Notes: generated by a model from the letters alone, not told the origin. Shown: positions 50,571 through 60,030, numbered from the stretch's first letter. The stretch is 64,000 nt of DNA from an uncultured Pseudomonadota bacterium (GCA_902826635.1 CADEFQ010000005.1:1-64000); one strand, 5' to 3'. Program-made: numbers and translations.

Positions 50571-52022
50571 CTATGCGTACTCCGACGCCGCGATCCCGAG
50601 CGCACGCGCAACGCCGGCGCCATAGGCCCTGTCCGCCTGCAGGCAGTGGCGAATGTGGCGCAGCTGAATGTCCTTCGGCGCGCCCCCGATGGATCGCGCG
50701 GTGTTCTCGAAGAGCTGCTGCTGCCGGGCGGGGCTCATGAGCCGGAAGAGCGCGCCGGGCTGCGAGTAGTAGTCGGTGTCCACGCGATGATTCCAGTGGT
50801 CCGCAGCGCCTTCGAGCGTGAGCGGCGGCTCGCGGAAATCCGGCTGCTCCTGCCACTCGCCGTAGCTGTTCGGCTCGTAACCGAGCGTACCGCCGTGATT
50901 GCCGTCGACCCGCATCGCGCCGTCACGGTGGTAGCTGTGCACGGGGCAGCGCGCCGCGTTCACCGGGATCAGGTGATGGTTCACGCCGAGGCGGTAGCGC
51001 TGCGCGTCGCCATAGGAGAACAGCCGCCCCTGCAGCATCTTGTCCGGCGAGAACCCGATCCCGGGCACGACGTTCGCGGGATTGAACGCCGACTGTTCGA
51101 CTTCCGCGAAGAAATTTGCGGGGTTGCGGTCGAGCTCCATGATGCCGACGTCGATCAGCGGATAGTCGCCATGCGGCCAGACTTTCGTCAGGTCGAACGG
51201 GTTGTACGGCACTTTCGCGGCGTCCGCTTCCGGCATCACCTGCACCTTGAGCGCCCAGCGCGGCCGGTCACCGCGTTCGATACTTTCGTAGAGATCGCGC
51301 TGGTGACTTTCACGGTCGCGGCCGATCAGCGCTTCCGCCTCGCCGTCGGTGAGATTGCGGATGCCCTGCAGGCTCTGCAAATGGAACTTCACCCAGTGGC
51401 GTTCGTGCTTCGCGTTGAGAAAGCTGAAGGTGTGGCTGCCGAAGCCGTGCATGTGGCGGTAGGTTGCCGGGATGCCCCGATCGCTCATCACGATCGTGAC
51501 CTGGTGCAGCGCCTCGGGCAGCGAGGTCCAGAAATCCCAGTTGTTGCGCGCGCTGCGCAGGTTCGTGCGCGGGTCGCGCTTCACGGCATGGTTCAGGTCC
51601 GGAAACTTGAGCGGATCACGCATGAAGAACACGGGCGTGTTGTTGCCGACGAGGTCCCAGTTGCCCTCTTCCGTATAGAACTTCACGGCGAAACCGCGGA
51701 TGTCGCGCTCGGCGTCCGCCGCGCCGCGCTCGCCGGCGACCGTGGTGAAGCGGGCGAAGAGTTCGGTCTTCTTGCCGATCTGCGCGAAGATCCTCGCGCG
51801 CGTGTATGTCGTGATGTCGTGCGTGACCGTGAACGTGCCGTAGGCGCCGGAGCCCTTGGCGTGCATGCGCCGCTCCGGGATGACTTCGCGACCGAAATGC
51901 GCCAGCTTCTCGAGGAACCATACGTCCTGCAGCAACTGCGGCCCCCGCGGCCCCGCGGTCAGCACGTTCTGGTTGTCCGCGACCGGACAGCCGGCGTTCG
52001 TCGTCAACTTCTTCTGGCTCAT
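50571..52022 (-). CDS. katA: Monofunctional haem catalase (small-subunit type)
   Basis: A 483-residue catalase of the small-subunit type. The distal His is in [12 protein letters not shown], the distal Asn in [11 protein letters not shown], and the proximal haem-ligand Tyr in [14 protein letters not shown]. It starts [20 protein letters not shown] and has no signal peptide, so it is cytoplasmic. It decomposes hydrogen peroxide. A palindrome containing ATAG-N7-CTAT lies upstream, compatible with OxyR-type control. The gene ends about 37 bases before the trp promoter. Confidence 0.93.
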   Translation of the reverse strand: MSQKKLTTNAGCPVADNQNVLTAGPRGPQLLQDVWFLEKLAHFGREVIPERRMHAKGSGAYGTFTVTHDITTYTRARIFAQIGKKTELFARFTTVAGERGAADAERDIRGFAVKFYTEEGNWDLVGNNTPVFFMRDPLKFPDLNHAVKRDPRTNLRSARNNWDFWTSLPEALHQVTIVMSDRGIPATYRHMHGFGSHTFSFLNAKHERHWVKFHLQSLQGIRNLTDGEAEALIGRDRESHQRDLYESIERGDRPRWALKVQVMPEADAAKVPYNPFDLTKVWPHGDYPLIDVGIMELDRNPANFFAEVEQSAFNPANVVPGIGFSPDKMLQGRLFSYGDAQRYRLGVNHHLIPVNAARCPVHSYHRDGAMRVDGNHGGTLGYEPNSYGEWQEQPDFREPPLTLEGAADHWNHRVDTDYYSQPGALFRLMSPARQQQLFENTARSIGGAPKDIQLRHIRHCLQADRAYGAGVARALGIAASEYA

Positions 52023-52104
52023 GCGAGTCTCCCGTGGCGCGGTTTTCCGAGTGGCGCCGACATTTGACGCGAACGGCGCGCCAATGTGAAATCGTCTGAT
52101 TCGA

Positions 52105-52137
52105 CCGGTTCGATAGGTATGGTCTATCGAGAACCGG
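52105..52137. promoter_or_regulatory. Palindrome with ATAG-N7-CTAT core upstream of katA
   Basis: CCGGTTCGATAG and CTATCGAGAACCGG flank a 7-base centre; the arms match except for two extra bases in the right arm. ATAG-N7-CTAT is the half-site pattern of OxyR and other LysR-type regulators. It sits about 90 bases before the catalase start and 60 bases before the divergent small gene. No oxyR is in the window. Confidence 0.45.
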
Positions 52138-52192
52138 GAGCGCGCCGGGGCAGGTAGAATGCCCGCACTTCATTCGTCGCGTGGAGCACCGC

Positions 52193-52528
52193 GTGGGATT
52201 CAGAGAGCTGGTCGATGTGTGGAAAGCGGCAGGCACCGCGCCGCGAACTTCCACGGAGTATCCGGTGCGGCTGTCGATCGACGACGCCGCGCGCCTCGCG
52301 GCGCTCGCGGAAATGTTTCCCGGGCGTACGCGCGAGCAGCTCATCACCGAGCTGCTGTCCGTGGCCCTCGACGAACTCGCGAGCGCGATGCCCTATGAGG
52401 CGGGCCGCAAGGTGATCTCGCACGATGAACAGGGCGACCCGGTCTACGAGGACGTGGGGCTGACGCCAAAGCTCCTCGAGCTCGCGCGCAAGCACAAGAA
52501 ACGCCTGCAAGCCGAGATCGGAAAGTAG
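52193..52528 (+). CDS. Small ribbon-helix-helix-like protein (annotated elsewhere as pilin tip-like)
   Basis: A 111-residue protein. The middle part YPVRLSIDDAARLAALAEMF, then PGRTREQLITELLSVALDELA, looks like a ribbon-helix-helix module. Homologues are sometimes named type 1 pili tip component, a name not supported by any pilin feature here. The GTG at 52193 is preferred because GGAG lies 8 bases before it; an earlier GTG at 52181 lacks one. The gene is 5 bases upstream of the HerA-like ATPase gene, so the two are probably co-transcribed. Confidence 0.6.
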   Translation: MGFRELVDVWKAAGTAPRTSTEYPVRLSIDDAARLAALAEMFPGRTREQLITELLSVALDELASAMPYEAGRKVISHDEQGDPVYEDVGLTPKLLELARKHKKRLQAEIGK

Positions 52529-52533
52529 CGCCG

Positions 52534-54993
52534 ATGGCCACCGACTACGAAAAGCTCGGCGCCTTCTATCTGGGAAGGCCCTACGACGCCGGCAGCAAGA
52601 GCACCGTGAGCGAGCCGCTGCTCTACGACTCGCGCGATCTCACCACCCATGCCGTCTGCGTCGGCATGACCGGCAGCGGCAAGACCGGGCTTTGCCTCGC
52701 GCTCCTCGAAGAAGCGGGCATCGACGGCGTGCCTGCGATCTGCATCGACCCGAAGGGCGATCTCGCGAACCTGCTGCTCACGTTCCCGCAGCTCGCCCCC
52801 GGCGACTTCGAAACCTGGGTCGATCCGGCCGATGCGAAGCGCAAAGGGCTTTCGGTCACGGACTACGCAGCCTCCGTCGCCGCGAACTGGCGCAAGGGTC
52901 TTGCCGACTGGGACCAGACGCCCGCCCGCATCGCGAACTTGCGCGCCCAGGTCGACATGGCGATCTACACGCCCGGTGCGAACACCGGCCTGCCGCTGTC
53001 CGTGCTGCGTTCGCTTGACGCGCCGCCGGCCGAATTGCGCGACGACACGACCACCCTGCGCGAACGCGTGAGCGGCGTCGTCGGGGGTCTGCTCTCCCTC
53101 GTCGGTCGTGACGTCGATCCGCTGCAGAGCCGCGAGCACATCCTGCTGTCGAACATCGTCGAACAGGCCTGGCGCGCCGGGCAGGGTCTCGACCTTGCCG
53201 CCCTGATCGCCGCGGTGCAGAAGCCGCCGATGGACAAGGTGGGCGCGCTCGACCTCGAAACGTTTTTCCCCGCGAAGGACCGCACGGCGCTCGCGATGGC
53301 GCTCAACAACCTGCTCGCCTCGCCTGGCTTTTCGGCCTGGCTCGAGGGCGATCCGCTCGATGCGCAGCGCCTCCTCTACACCGCCGAGGGCAAGCCGCGC
53401 ATCAGCATCATCTCGATCGCGCACCTGTCCGATCCCGAACGCATGTTTGTCGTGACACTCGTGCTGAACGAGCTGATCGGCTGGATGCGGCGCCAGTCGG
53501 GCACTTCGTCGCTGCGCGCACTCCTCTACATGGACGAGATCTTCGGCTACTTCCCGCCGACTGCCAATCCGCCCTCGAAGCCGCCGATGCTGACTCTCCT
53601 GAAGCAGGCACGCGCCTTCGGCGTCGGCTGCGTGCTCGCGACGCAGAACCCGGTCGATCTCGACTACAAGGGCCTCGGCAACACCGGCACGTGGTTCATC
53701 GGTCGGCTCCAGACCGACCGCGACAAGCAGCGCGTGCTCGACGGCCTCGAAAGCGCGCTCCCCGGCGGCGCGGCCGGCAGCCGCGCGTCGCTCGATTCCC
53801 TGATGAGCGGGCTCACGCAGCGCGTGTTCCTGATGCGCAACGTCCATGACGACGCGCCGCTCCTGATGCAATCCCGTTGGGCGCTGTCGTACCTGCGTGG
53901 GCCGCTGACCGGACCCGAGATTTCAAGACTCATGGCGGGGCGCAAGAGTGCGGCGCCGCGTGCCGCGTCGATCCCCGCTGCGCCGATCGCCGCCGCCCCG
54001 ATCGCGGCCACCGAGACGGCGGGCGGCGCCAAGGGGAACTTTGCCGCGCGCCCCGCAATTCCCGCCGACGTGCGCGAGTATTTCATCGCACCGACCCGAG
54101 GGAGCGGCGCGACCGAATACCGGCCGATGGTGCTTGGCGCCGCGAAGCTGCATTTCGTGGATGCCACGGCGAAGATCGACGCTTGGCGCACCGTTTCGCT
54201 GCTCGCGCCGATCACCGATGGCGGCGACGGCGTCGCGTGGTCCGAGGCCGCCGCAAGCGGCAGCGCAGCACCTGCACTCACGGATCGGCCCGAGGCCGAG
54301 GCGCAGTTCGCCGCGTTGCCTGCCGCACTGCTGCGCTCGCAAAACTACGCCGCGTGGGGCAAGGCGCTCGCCGCACAGCTCTACGAAACGGCGCGTACCG
54401 AGGTCTTCAGTTGCAAGGCGCTTGCGCTCGCGTCGCACCCCGATGAGAGCGAGGGCGATTTCCGCGCGCGCATCGCGCATGCCGCGCGTGAGAAGCGCGA
54501 CGACGCGGTCGGGAAGGTGCGCGACAAGTTCGCGGCGAAGCGCACCACGCTCGCCGACCAGCTGCGCCGCGCCGAGGAGCGCGTCGGCCGCGAACGCGAC
54601 CAGCTCACCGAGCGTCGCACGCAGACCGCGGTCTCGATCGGCTCGGCGGTGCTCGGTGCGCTCTTCGGCCGCAAGGCGCTGAGCACGGGCAGCGTCGGGC
54701 GCGCCGCCACCGCCGCGCGCACCGCGACCCGCATCGGCCGTGAGAAGGAGGACGTCGCCCGGGCCGAGGACAGTGTCGAAGTGCTGCAGCAGCGGCTCGC
54801 CGATTTCGACGCGGAATGCGAGACCGAACTGAAATCGGCGACCGAAAACTTCGACACGGACTCGATCGCACTCGACCGCAGGTCACTCGCACCGCGAAAG
54901 AGCGATATCGCGCTCGGCGAGATCGCGCTCGTGTGGGCGCCATGGCGGCGAGGTGCCGACGGCTTTCCCGCCCCCGCCTGGGGCAACGGCTGA
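52534..54993 (+). CDS. HerA/FtsK-like P-loop ATPase with C-terminal coiled coil
   Basis: An 819-residue protein. Walker A is GMTGSGKTGL (44-53) and Walker B is ALLYMDEIFGYFPP (about residue 330). ATQNPVDLDYKGLGNTGTWF is the sensor-type motif of HerA/VirB4-like ATPases. The N-terminal ATPase half (to about 475) is followed by an Ala/Pro-rich linker, a second folded part, and a helical coiled coil (about 650-790). Relatives may pump or remodel DNA or envelope macromolecules; no nuclease NurA or conjugation genes are adjacent. Function is unassigned. It lies between a small ribbon-helix-helix-like gene and DUF2780. Confidence 0.8.
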   Translation: MATDYEKLGAFYLGRPYDAGSKSTVSEPLLYDSRDLTTHAVCVGMTGSGKTGLCLALLEEAGIDGVPAICIDPKGDLANLLLTFPQLAPGDFETWVDPADAKRKGLSVTDYAASVAANWRKGLADWDQTPARIANLRAQVDMAIYTPGANTGLPLSVLRSLDAPPAELRDDTTTLRERVSGVVGGLLSLVGRDVDPLQSREHILLSNIVEQAWRAGQGLDLAALIAAVQKPPMDKVGALDLETFFPAKDRTALAMALNNLLASPGFSAWLEGDPLDAQRLLYTAEGKPRISIISIAHLSDPERMFVVTLVLNELIGWMRRQSGTSSLRALLYMDEIFGYFPPTANPPSKPPMLTLLKQARAFGVGCVLATQNPVDLDYKGLGNTGTWFIGRLQTDRDKQRVLDGLESALPGGAAGSRASLDSLMSGLTQRVFLMRNVHDDAPLLMQSRWALSYLRGPLTGPEISRLMAGRKSAAPRAASIPAAPIAAAPIAATETAGGAKGNFAARPAIPADVREYFIAPTRGSGATEYRPMVLGAAKLHFVDATAKIDAWRTVSLLAPITDGGDGVAWSEAAASGSAAPALTDRPEAEAQFAALPAALLRSQNYAAWGKALAAQLYETARTEVFSCKALALASHPDESEGDFRARIAHAAREKRDDAVGKVRDKFAAKRTTLADQLRRAEERVGRERDQLTERRTQTAVSIGSAVLGALFGRKALSTGSVGRAATAARTATRIGREKEDVARAEDSVEVLQQRLADFDAECETELKSATENFDTDSIALDRRSLAPRKSDIALGEIALVWAPWRRGADGFPAPAWGNG

Positions 54994-55003
54994 GGAGAGG
55001 GCA

Positions 55004-55387
55004 ATGAAGGACTTGATGGAACTTCTGGTGCGGGAGATCGGTGTCAGCCCGCAGCAGGCGCAGGGCGGCGCGGCGCTCCTTTTCAAGGCCGCGCGCGACA
55101 AGCTCGGCGCGCAGCAGTTCGGAACGCTCCTCGGCAAGGTGCCGGGCATCGAAAGCCTCATTTCCCAGGCGCCCGCCGCAGGCGGCCTCGGCAAGCTCTT
55201 CGGCGGGCTCGCCGCGGCGGTGGGCGGCGGCAATACGGCGATCCTTGCCGAACTCGTCGGCGGGTTCGGCAAGCTCGGCCTCACGCAAGAGCACGCCCAA
55301 CGCTTCGTGCCGGTCGTGCTCGACTACCTGCGGGGCCGCATCGGCGCGCAGGACGCCGCGGTCCTCGAAAAAACCCTGCGCGCCTGA
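55004..55387 (+). CDS. DUF2780 domain-containing protein
   Basis: A 127-residue protein that reads MKDLMELLVREIGVSPQQAQ, then GGAALLFKAARDKLGAQQF and a Gly/Ala-rich middle, ending in FVPVVLDYLRGRIGAQDAA. This is the DUF2780 (VcgC/VcgE) pattern. Members are small helical proteins of unknown function; some have signal peptides, but this one does not. A strong ribosome binding site, GGAGAGGG, precedes the ATG at 55004. It follows the ATPase gene by 10 bases, so the two may be one transcript. Confidence 0.78.
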   Translation: MKDLMELLVREIGVSPQQAQGGAALLFKAARDKLGAQQFGTLLGKVPGIESLISQAPAAGGLGKLFGGLAAAVGGGNTAILAELVGGFGKLGLTQEHAQRFVPVVLDYLRGRIGAQDAAVLEKTLRA

Positions 55388-55422
55388 CGCGTGTTGCCCG
55401 AACCACGGCCGGCGGAAACCTG

Positions 55423-55905
55423 ATGCCCTCCTTCGACGTCGCCTCCGAGATCAACTCTCACGAACTTGCGAACGCGGTCGATCAGTCGAACCGTGAACTT
55501 TCGCAGCGCTTCGACTTCCGCGACACGGGCGCGAAGTACGAGCTCGAGGAACACACGATCACGCTGCACGCGCAGGTCGAGTTCCAGCTGAAGCAGATGC
55601 TCGACGTCCTCAAGGTGAAGCTCGGCAAGCGCGGCATCGACGTCGCCTGCCTCGAAGAGAAGGACGCGGAGACGAACCTCGCCGCGGCCCGCCAGCAGGT
55701 GATCCTGCGCCACGGCATCGATCACGAGACGGGCAAGCAGATCTCGCGCCTGATCAAGGACGCGAAGCTCAAGGTGCAGAGCGCGATTCAGGGCGAAAAG
55801 GTGCGCGTCACCGGCAAGCAGCGCGACGACCTGCAGGCGGCGATGGCGCTCCTCAGGAAATCACAGTTCGACCGGCCGCTGCAGTTCGAGAATTTCCGCG
55901 ATTAG
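55423..55905 (+). CDS. yajQ: YajQ-family cyclic-di-GMP-binding protein
   Basis: A 160-residue protein with the YajQ/UPF0234 signature: MPSFDVASEINSHELANAVD at the start, FDFRDTGAKYELEE, and RHGIDHETGKQISRLIKDAK before the end. Family members bind cyclic di-GMP in some species (Xanthomonas) and also bind RNA and nucleotides. It has two RRM-like domains and no membrane segment. It ends by overlapping the convergent substrate-binding protein gene by 4 bases. Confidence 0.88.
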   Translation: MPSFDVASEINSHELANAVDQSNRELSQRFDFRDTGAKYELEEHTITLHAQVEFQLKQMLDVLKVKLGKRGIDVACLEEKDAETNLAAARQQVILRHGIDHETGKQISRLIKDAKLKVQSAIQGEKVRVTGKQRDDLQAAMALLRKSQFDRPLQFENFRD

Positions 55906-56810
55906 CCGGGCCGACGCGCGGCATCGAGAAGACGACACAGACCCGCTGTCGCCTCGATCGCCGAGGGCCCCATGCGATCGAGGCGCGGGTCGTCGAACAC
56001 GTAGAGATGCCCCGCGGCGGTCGCCTCGAGCCGCGGGAAGCGACGCCACTCCGTGATCCAGCCAGATGCCACCGCACGCGGCGCCGATACGACGATCACG
56101 TCGGGATTGCGCGCGATCACCGCCTCGATGCTGAGCGAAGGCGCCGCGACGCGCTCGCTCGCGAACGCGTTGTGCGCGCCGCAGACCGCAAGCGCATCAG
56201 TCACGATGTGCGCTCCGCCGATCGCGTAGATCGGCTGGTTCCATACCTGGTACAGCACCTCGAGCGGTTGTCGGCCCGCATAGGTTGCGCGCAGCTTCGC
56301 AAGACTTGCCTCGAGGCGCGCCGCCTCGCGATCCGCGGCGCGCTGCGTGCCGGCGAGGCGCCCGAGCCGCGCCACGCTCGGCGCGATGTCGCCGAGGCGC
56401 GTGTACCGTGTCGTGTAGACGGGCAACCCGAGGCTGCGCACGCGATCGATCATCAGCGGCGACGTGATCGCCGCAGTCACCACCACGACTTCGGGACGCA
56501 GCGCGACGAGCCGCTCGTAGTCGATCGACTGCAAGTCGCCGAGGCGTGGAATGCGTCGGGCCGCAGCCGGCTCATCGGCGAATTCGATCGTCGCGATGAT
56601 GCGATCGCCGGCACCGGCCGCGAACAGCAGCGCCGTCGCGCCGGGGGCGAGCACGACGATGCGCTGTACGGGTCGCGCCAGCGTGACCGTGTGCCCGGTA
56701 TCGTCGGCGATTTGCCGGTCGGTGGTGGCTGGCGCGGCGAGTGCCGCGCCGGCGCCGAGTAGCGCGATCGCGCTCGCCGCTGCGACAGCGAGCGCTGCAC
56801 GTCGCTTCAG
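55902..56810 (-). CDS. Periplasmic BtuF-like (cobalamin/siderophore-type) substrate-binding protein
   Basis: A 302-residue secreted protein. The signal peptide RAALAVAAASAIALLGAG is followed by the type III ABC-binding fold: PVQRIVVLAPGATALLFAAG, LRPEVVVV and APRAVASG. It resembles BtuF. No in-frame ATG or GTG precedes the signal. The plausible start is the CTG at 56810, which overlaps the HiPIP stop as CTGA, matching the tight overlaps elsewhere. No ABC permease or ATPase gene is next to it. The natural ligand could be cobalamin, haem or a siderophore. Confidence 0.72.
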   Translation of the reverse strand: MKRRAALAVAAASAIALLGAGAALAAPATTDRQIADDTGHTVTLARPVQRIVVLAPGATALLFAAGAGDRIIATIEFADEPAAARRIPRLGDLQSIDYERLVALRPEVVVVTAAITSPLMIDRVRSLGLPVYTTRYTRLGDIAPSVARLGRLAGTQRAADREAARLEASLAKLRATYAGRQPLEVLYQVWNQPIYAIGGAHIVTDALAVCGAHNAFASERVAAPSLSIEAVIARNPDVIVVSAPRAVASGWITEWRRFPRLEATAAGHLYVFDDPRLDRMGPSAIEATAGLCRLLDAARRPG

Positions 56811-57157
56811 GTGGTGCCCGGCTTCTGCACCCAGACGCTGCACCAGCCGTTCGCGGACACGAGCTTCTTCGGGAAGATATTGCAAGGCCGCCACGCGTCG
56901 CCCGCGTTGCCGGTGACCTGCAGGCAGTTCGCGCAATGGTGCCCCGGCTTGTAGGCCGGGTTCTTCTTCGGATCGACGAGCTTCGCGTCGTGCACGTAGT
57001 GCAGCGCGACCGCCTGTGGGTCCTTCTCGTCGAGTTTCGGGAATGCGGCGGCGGCCGGGGCCGGCGCTGCCATGGCAGTCACGCCCGCAAGTCCGGCGGC
57101 GGCGGTGACGGTCACTCCAAGCAATTGACGGCGGGTGAGGCGTTCTGAAGTCTTCAT
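56807..57157 (-). CDS. High-potential iron-sulfur protein (HiPIP) with Tat signal
   Basis: A 116-residue protein. The twin-arginine signal TRRQLLGVTVTAAAGLAG (about 7-24) is followed by a mature domain with the HiPIP cysteine pattern CANC, then WRPC and NGWCSVWV (C-x2-C-x15-C-x13-C). The protein would hold a 4Fe-4S cluster in the periplasm and shuttle electrons, for example to a reaction centre or terminal reductase. The partner is unknown. The stop overlaps the probable CTG start of the next gene. It starts 90 bases after the amidohydrolase stop. Confidence 0.88.
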   Translation of the reverse strand: MKTSERLTRRQLLGVTVTAAAGLAGVTAMAAPAPAAAAFPKLDEKDPQAVALHYVHDAKLVDPKKNPAYKPGHHCANCLQVTGNAGDAWRPCNIFPKKLVSANGWCSVWVQKPGTT

Positions 57158-57247
57158 CTCGGGGGGTCTCCAATCGATCACAAAACTGAGAACCCGAAAT
57201 GTTACCGCTGACCACCGCTCGTCGGTGCGAATGAGAACCGTTCCCGC

Positions 57248-58882
57248 TCACGGCGCGCGATACGCGATCTCGCCACCGATCACCGTCATCACGATGCGCG
57301 TCGCGAGAATCGCGTCGTCCGGCACCTTCATCAGATCCTGCGAGAGCACCGTGAAGTCGGCGAGCTTGCCCACCTCGATCGTGCCGCGATCGGACTCCTC
57401 GAACGCCGCATAGGCTGGTGCCCAAGTGAGCATCCTGAGCGCCGCCTCACGCGATACGCGCTCTTCGCGATGCCAGTTCTCGTCGGCAAAGCCGTCGAGC
57501 GAGCGGCGCACTGTCGCGGCGTAAAACTCCTGGATCGGATCGCCACGCTCGACTGGCGCATCGGTGCCCGCCGCGACGACGGCGCCCGAGGCGAGCAGGC
57601 TTTGCCAGGCGTAGGCGCCCTTCAACCGCTCCGGCCCGAGACGCGCAGGCGCGAAGTAAAGATCGCTGATCGCGTGTGACGGCTGCATCGACGCGATCAC
57701 GCCAAGCTTCGCGAAGCGCGGCAGGTCGGCAAAGTCGAGCACCTGCGCATGCTCGACGCGCCAGCGCGGCTCCGCGACCAGGCGCTCGGTCGGCGGCACG
57801 ACCGCAAACGCGCGCTCGTAGAGATCGAGCACGAGGCGGTTCGCGCGATCGCCGATGGCATGCGTCTCGATCTGGATACCCCGCCGCAGCGCTTCCGTCA
57901 GGACGGGGAACAGCTGCGCCTCGGTGTTGAGAAGCAGGCCCGTACTCTGTGGCGCATCGCTGTAAGGCGCGAGCAGCGCCGCGCCACGCGAGCCGAGCGC
58001 GCCGTCCATGTAGAGCTTGATGCCGCGCACGGTGTAGCGGTCCCCGCAGGGCCGGCGCTCGATCTTGCCCGCGAGCAACTGCGCGGCATCGTCCCCGGGC
58101 CCGCCGACCGCGTCGTAGAGCCGGAGTCGCATACGCCCGTCACGATACAGAGTGCACAGGTGCTCGATTTCGGCGCGCGTGTTGCCCGCAATCTGCAGCT
58201 GCGTCCAGCCGAGGCGCACGCTGCGCGCCGCGCCGAGCTCGAGCGCGCGCAACTCTTCCGCCCCGGTCGGAGGCGGAACCAGCCGCTCGACGAGGGCGAC
58301 CGCCCCGTCGATCAGCATGCCGGTCGGCGCGCCGTCCGCGTCGCGCAGGATCTGCCCGCCCGCGGGATCCGGCGTCTTCGCGTCGATGCCGGCGAGCGCG
58401 AGCGCGCGACTGTTCGCGACTGCGGCATGACCGTCGGCGCGCATCAGCAGCACGGGGCGTTCCTTCACCACCGCATCGAGTGCCGCGCGCGTCGGAAATT
58501 CAGCGTGCTGCCAGCGCGATTCAATCCACCCGCGACCGGTGATCCAGGGTGCTTCGGTGCTCGCGGCGCGCGCTGCAAGCTTGTGCTGCAGCTCCGCCAG
58601 ACTCATCGTGCCCTCGAGATCGAACTCGAGTTCGCGAAACCCGATGCCCGACAGGTGCGCGTGCGCGTCGCTGAACCCGGGGATCACCGTGGCGCCGCGC
58701 AGATCGACGCGGCGGGCGTCCTGCGGCGCGCGGCGCTGCGCTTTCGACGTCGGGCCGATATAGGTGATGCGTTCACCCTCGACGACGATCGCGTCGGCCC
58801 CTTTCGCCTCCGCGGCGCCGGTGTGGAGGTTGGCGTTGAAGAAGACGGCCGCTTCGAGACAGGCGATGGCAAGCAGACTCAT
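57248..58882 (-). CDS. YtcJ-like metal-dependent amidohydrolase
   Basis: A 544-residue amidohydrolase. It has HAHLSGIGF in the metal-binding GFSDAHAHLSG, GWIESRWQHAEF, the metal-ligand segments ETHAIGDRANR and RVEHAQVLD, and GTDAPVERGDP near the end. The N-terminus is hydrophobic (about 1-20), so it is probably exported or membrane-attached. YtcJ-type enzymes hydrolyse cyclic amides or related compounds; the substrate is unknown. The start overlaps the ltrA stop by ATGA (58879-58882), so it is part of the downstream feo run. Confidence 0.85.
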   Translation of the reverse strand: MSLLAIACLEAAVFFNANLHTGAAEAKGADAIVVEGERITYIGPTSKAQRRAPQDARRVDLRGATVIPGFSDAHAHLSGIGFRELEFDLEGTMSLAELQHKLAARAASTEAPWITGRGWIESRWQHAEFPTRAALDAVVKERPVLLMRADGHAAVANSRALALAGIDAKTPDPAGGQILRDADGAPTGMLIDGAVALVERLVPPPTGAEELRALELGAARSVRLGWTQLQIAGNTRAEIEHLCTLYRDGRMRLRLYDAVGGPGDDAAQLLAGKIERRPCGDRYTVRGIKLYMDGALGSRGAALLAPYSDAPQSTGLLLNTEAQLFPVLTEALRRGIQIETHAIGDRANRLVLDLYERAFAVVPPTERLVAEPRWRVEHAQVLDFADLPRFAKLGVIASMQPSHAISDLYFAPARLGPERLKGAYAWQSLLASGAVVAAGTDAPVERGDPIQEFYAATVRRSLDGFADENWHREERVSREAALRMLTWAPAYAAFEESDRGTIEVGKLADFTVLSQDLMKVPDDAILATRIVMTVIGGEIAYRAP

Positions 58883-60030
58883 GACAACGCTTTCCTTTCC
58901 CAGGCGGCGACGACGACCATGATACCGGTGGTGAACGCCGACAGCTGCAGCGCCGTCAGCACGTGACGGAAGGCCGGGACGGCGAGCGCAGCGAGCAGCG
59001 CGAGGCCCACGAGATGCGACAGCGGCGGGACGCGCCGCTCATTGGTGACCCACTTGAAGAGCGCATTGCCGAGCACGTAGGTCATCGGTCCGCCAACAAT
59101 CACGGCGATCGACGCGTTGCTCACGTGGCCGGGGTGCACGAGCACCAGCTCGTCGGCCACCGCGCAGACGATGATCCCCGCGACGACCACGATATGGAAA
59201 TAGGTGTAGGCGAGCCGCGCGACCTTGCCCGGCAGGGCCGCGTGCGCCATTGCGTGCTGGCCACGCGCAGCGCCGGTGTCGAAATAGAGCCACCACATCG
59301 CGATGCTGCCGAGCACGGCGACGACGAAGGCGGCGCAGACCGCCCTCGACCAATCGAGCGTCGTGAACGTCGCTCCCGTGACGAGCAGGGATTCGCCGAG
59401 CGCGATGATCACGAACAGCCCGCAGCGCTCAGCCATGTGGTTCGCGTCGACGTTCCAGTCGGCGGCGTTCGAGCGGCCAAGGCCCGGAACGCGGAAGTAC
59501 GCGAAGGGGCCTGCGAGATCGATCGCGAGCGCCAGTGCCCACGAGAAGACCCTCGCTTCACCGGCGGCAAGGCCACCCGCAAGCCACAGCACGCCCGACA
59601 CCGTGAACCAGACGAGGATGCGCTGGAAATTGTTGCGCAAGGACGGCTCGCCACGCACCGCCCACAGCATGAACGCGGTCCGGCCGAGCTGCATGAAAAC
59701 GTAGGCGACTGCGAAAACGAGACCACGCACGCCGAACGCATCGGGAATGGCGACCGCGAGCAGCAGTCCCGCGAGCAGCAGCACGAGGACCGCGAGGCGC
59801 ACGACCGGCCGTTCAGGATCCAGCCAGTTGGTCACCCAGGAGGTATAGATCCACACCCACCACACCGCGAAGAGCAGCAGCGCGACGCGCAGCGCACCGG
59901 AGCCCGTGAGGTCCGCGAGCAACGTGTGCGACAGCTGCGTAACCGCAAACACGAACACGAGATCGAAGAAGAGTTCGATCGGCCCGACCTTGCCACTCTC
60001 GGGCTCGCCCCGCCGGCGCAACAGGCTCAT
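58879..60030 (-). CDS. LtrA (low temperature requirement A) family membrane protein
   Basis: A 383-residue integral membrane protein with about nine to eleven hydrophobic segments. It begins SGKVGPIELFFDLVFVFAVT, the diagnostic start of LtrA, and contains AERCGLFVIIALGESLLV. The family was named in Listeria for growth at low temperature, and its mechanism is unknown. The start overlaps dmeF by ATGA (60027-60030) and the stop overlaps the amidohydrolase. Its presence in an iron/metal operon is unexpected. Confidence 0.87.
   Translation of the reverse strand: MSLLRRRGEPESGKVGPIELFFDLVFVFAVTQLSHTLLADLTGSGALRVALLLFAVWWVWIYTSWVTNWLDPERPVVRLAVLVLLLAGLLLAVAIPDAFGVRGLVFAVAYVFMQLGRTAFMLWAVRGEPSLRNNFQRILVWFTVSGVLWLAGGLAAGEARVFSWALALAIDLAGPFAYFRVPGLGRSNAADWNVDANHMAERCGLFVIIALGESLLVTGATFTTLDWSRAVCAAFVVAVLGSIAMWWLYFDTGAARGQHAMAHAALPGKVARLAYTYFHIVVVAGIIVCAVADELVLVHPGHVSNASIAVIVGGPMTYVLGNALFKWVTNERRVPPLSHLVGLALLAALAVPAFRHVLTALQLSAFTTGIMVVVAAWERKALS

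Noticed and set aside
52193-52528. Antitoxin of a toxin-antitoxin pair, from the RHH-like fold
   Set aside because: The following gene is an 819-residue ATPase, not a small toxin, and no toxin-like frame overlaps it.
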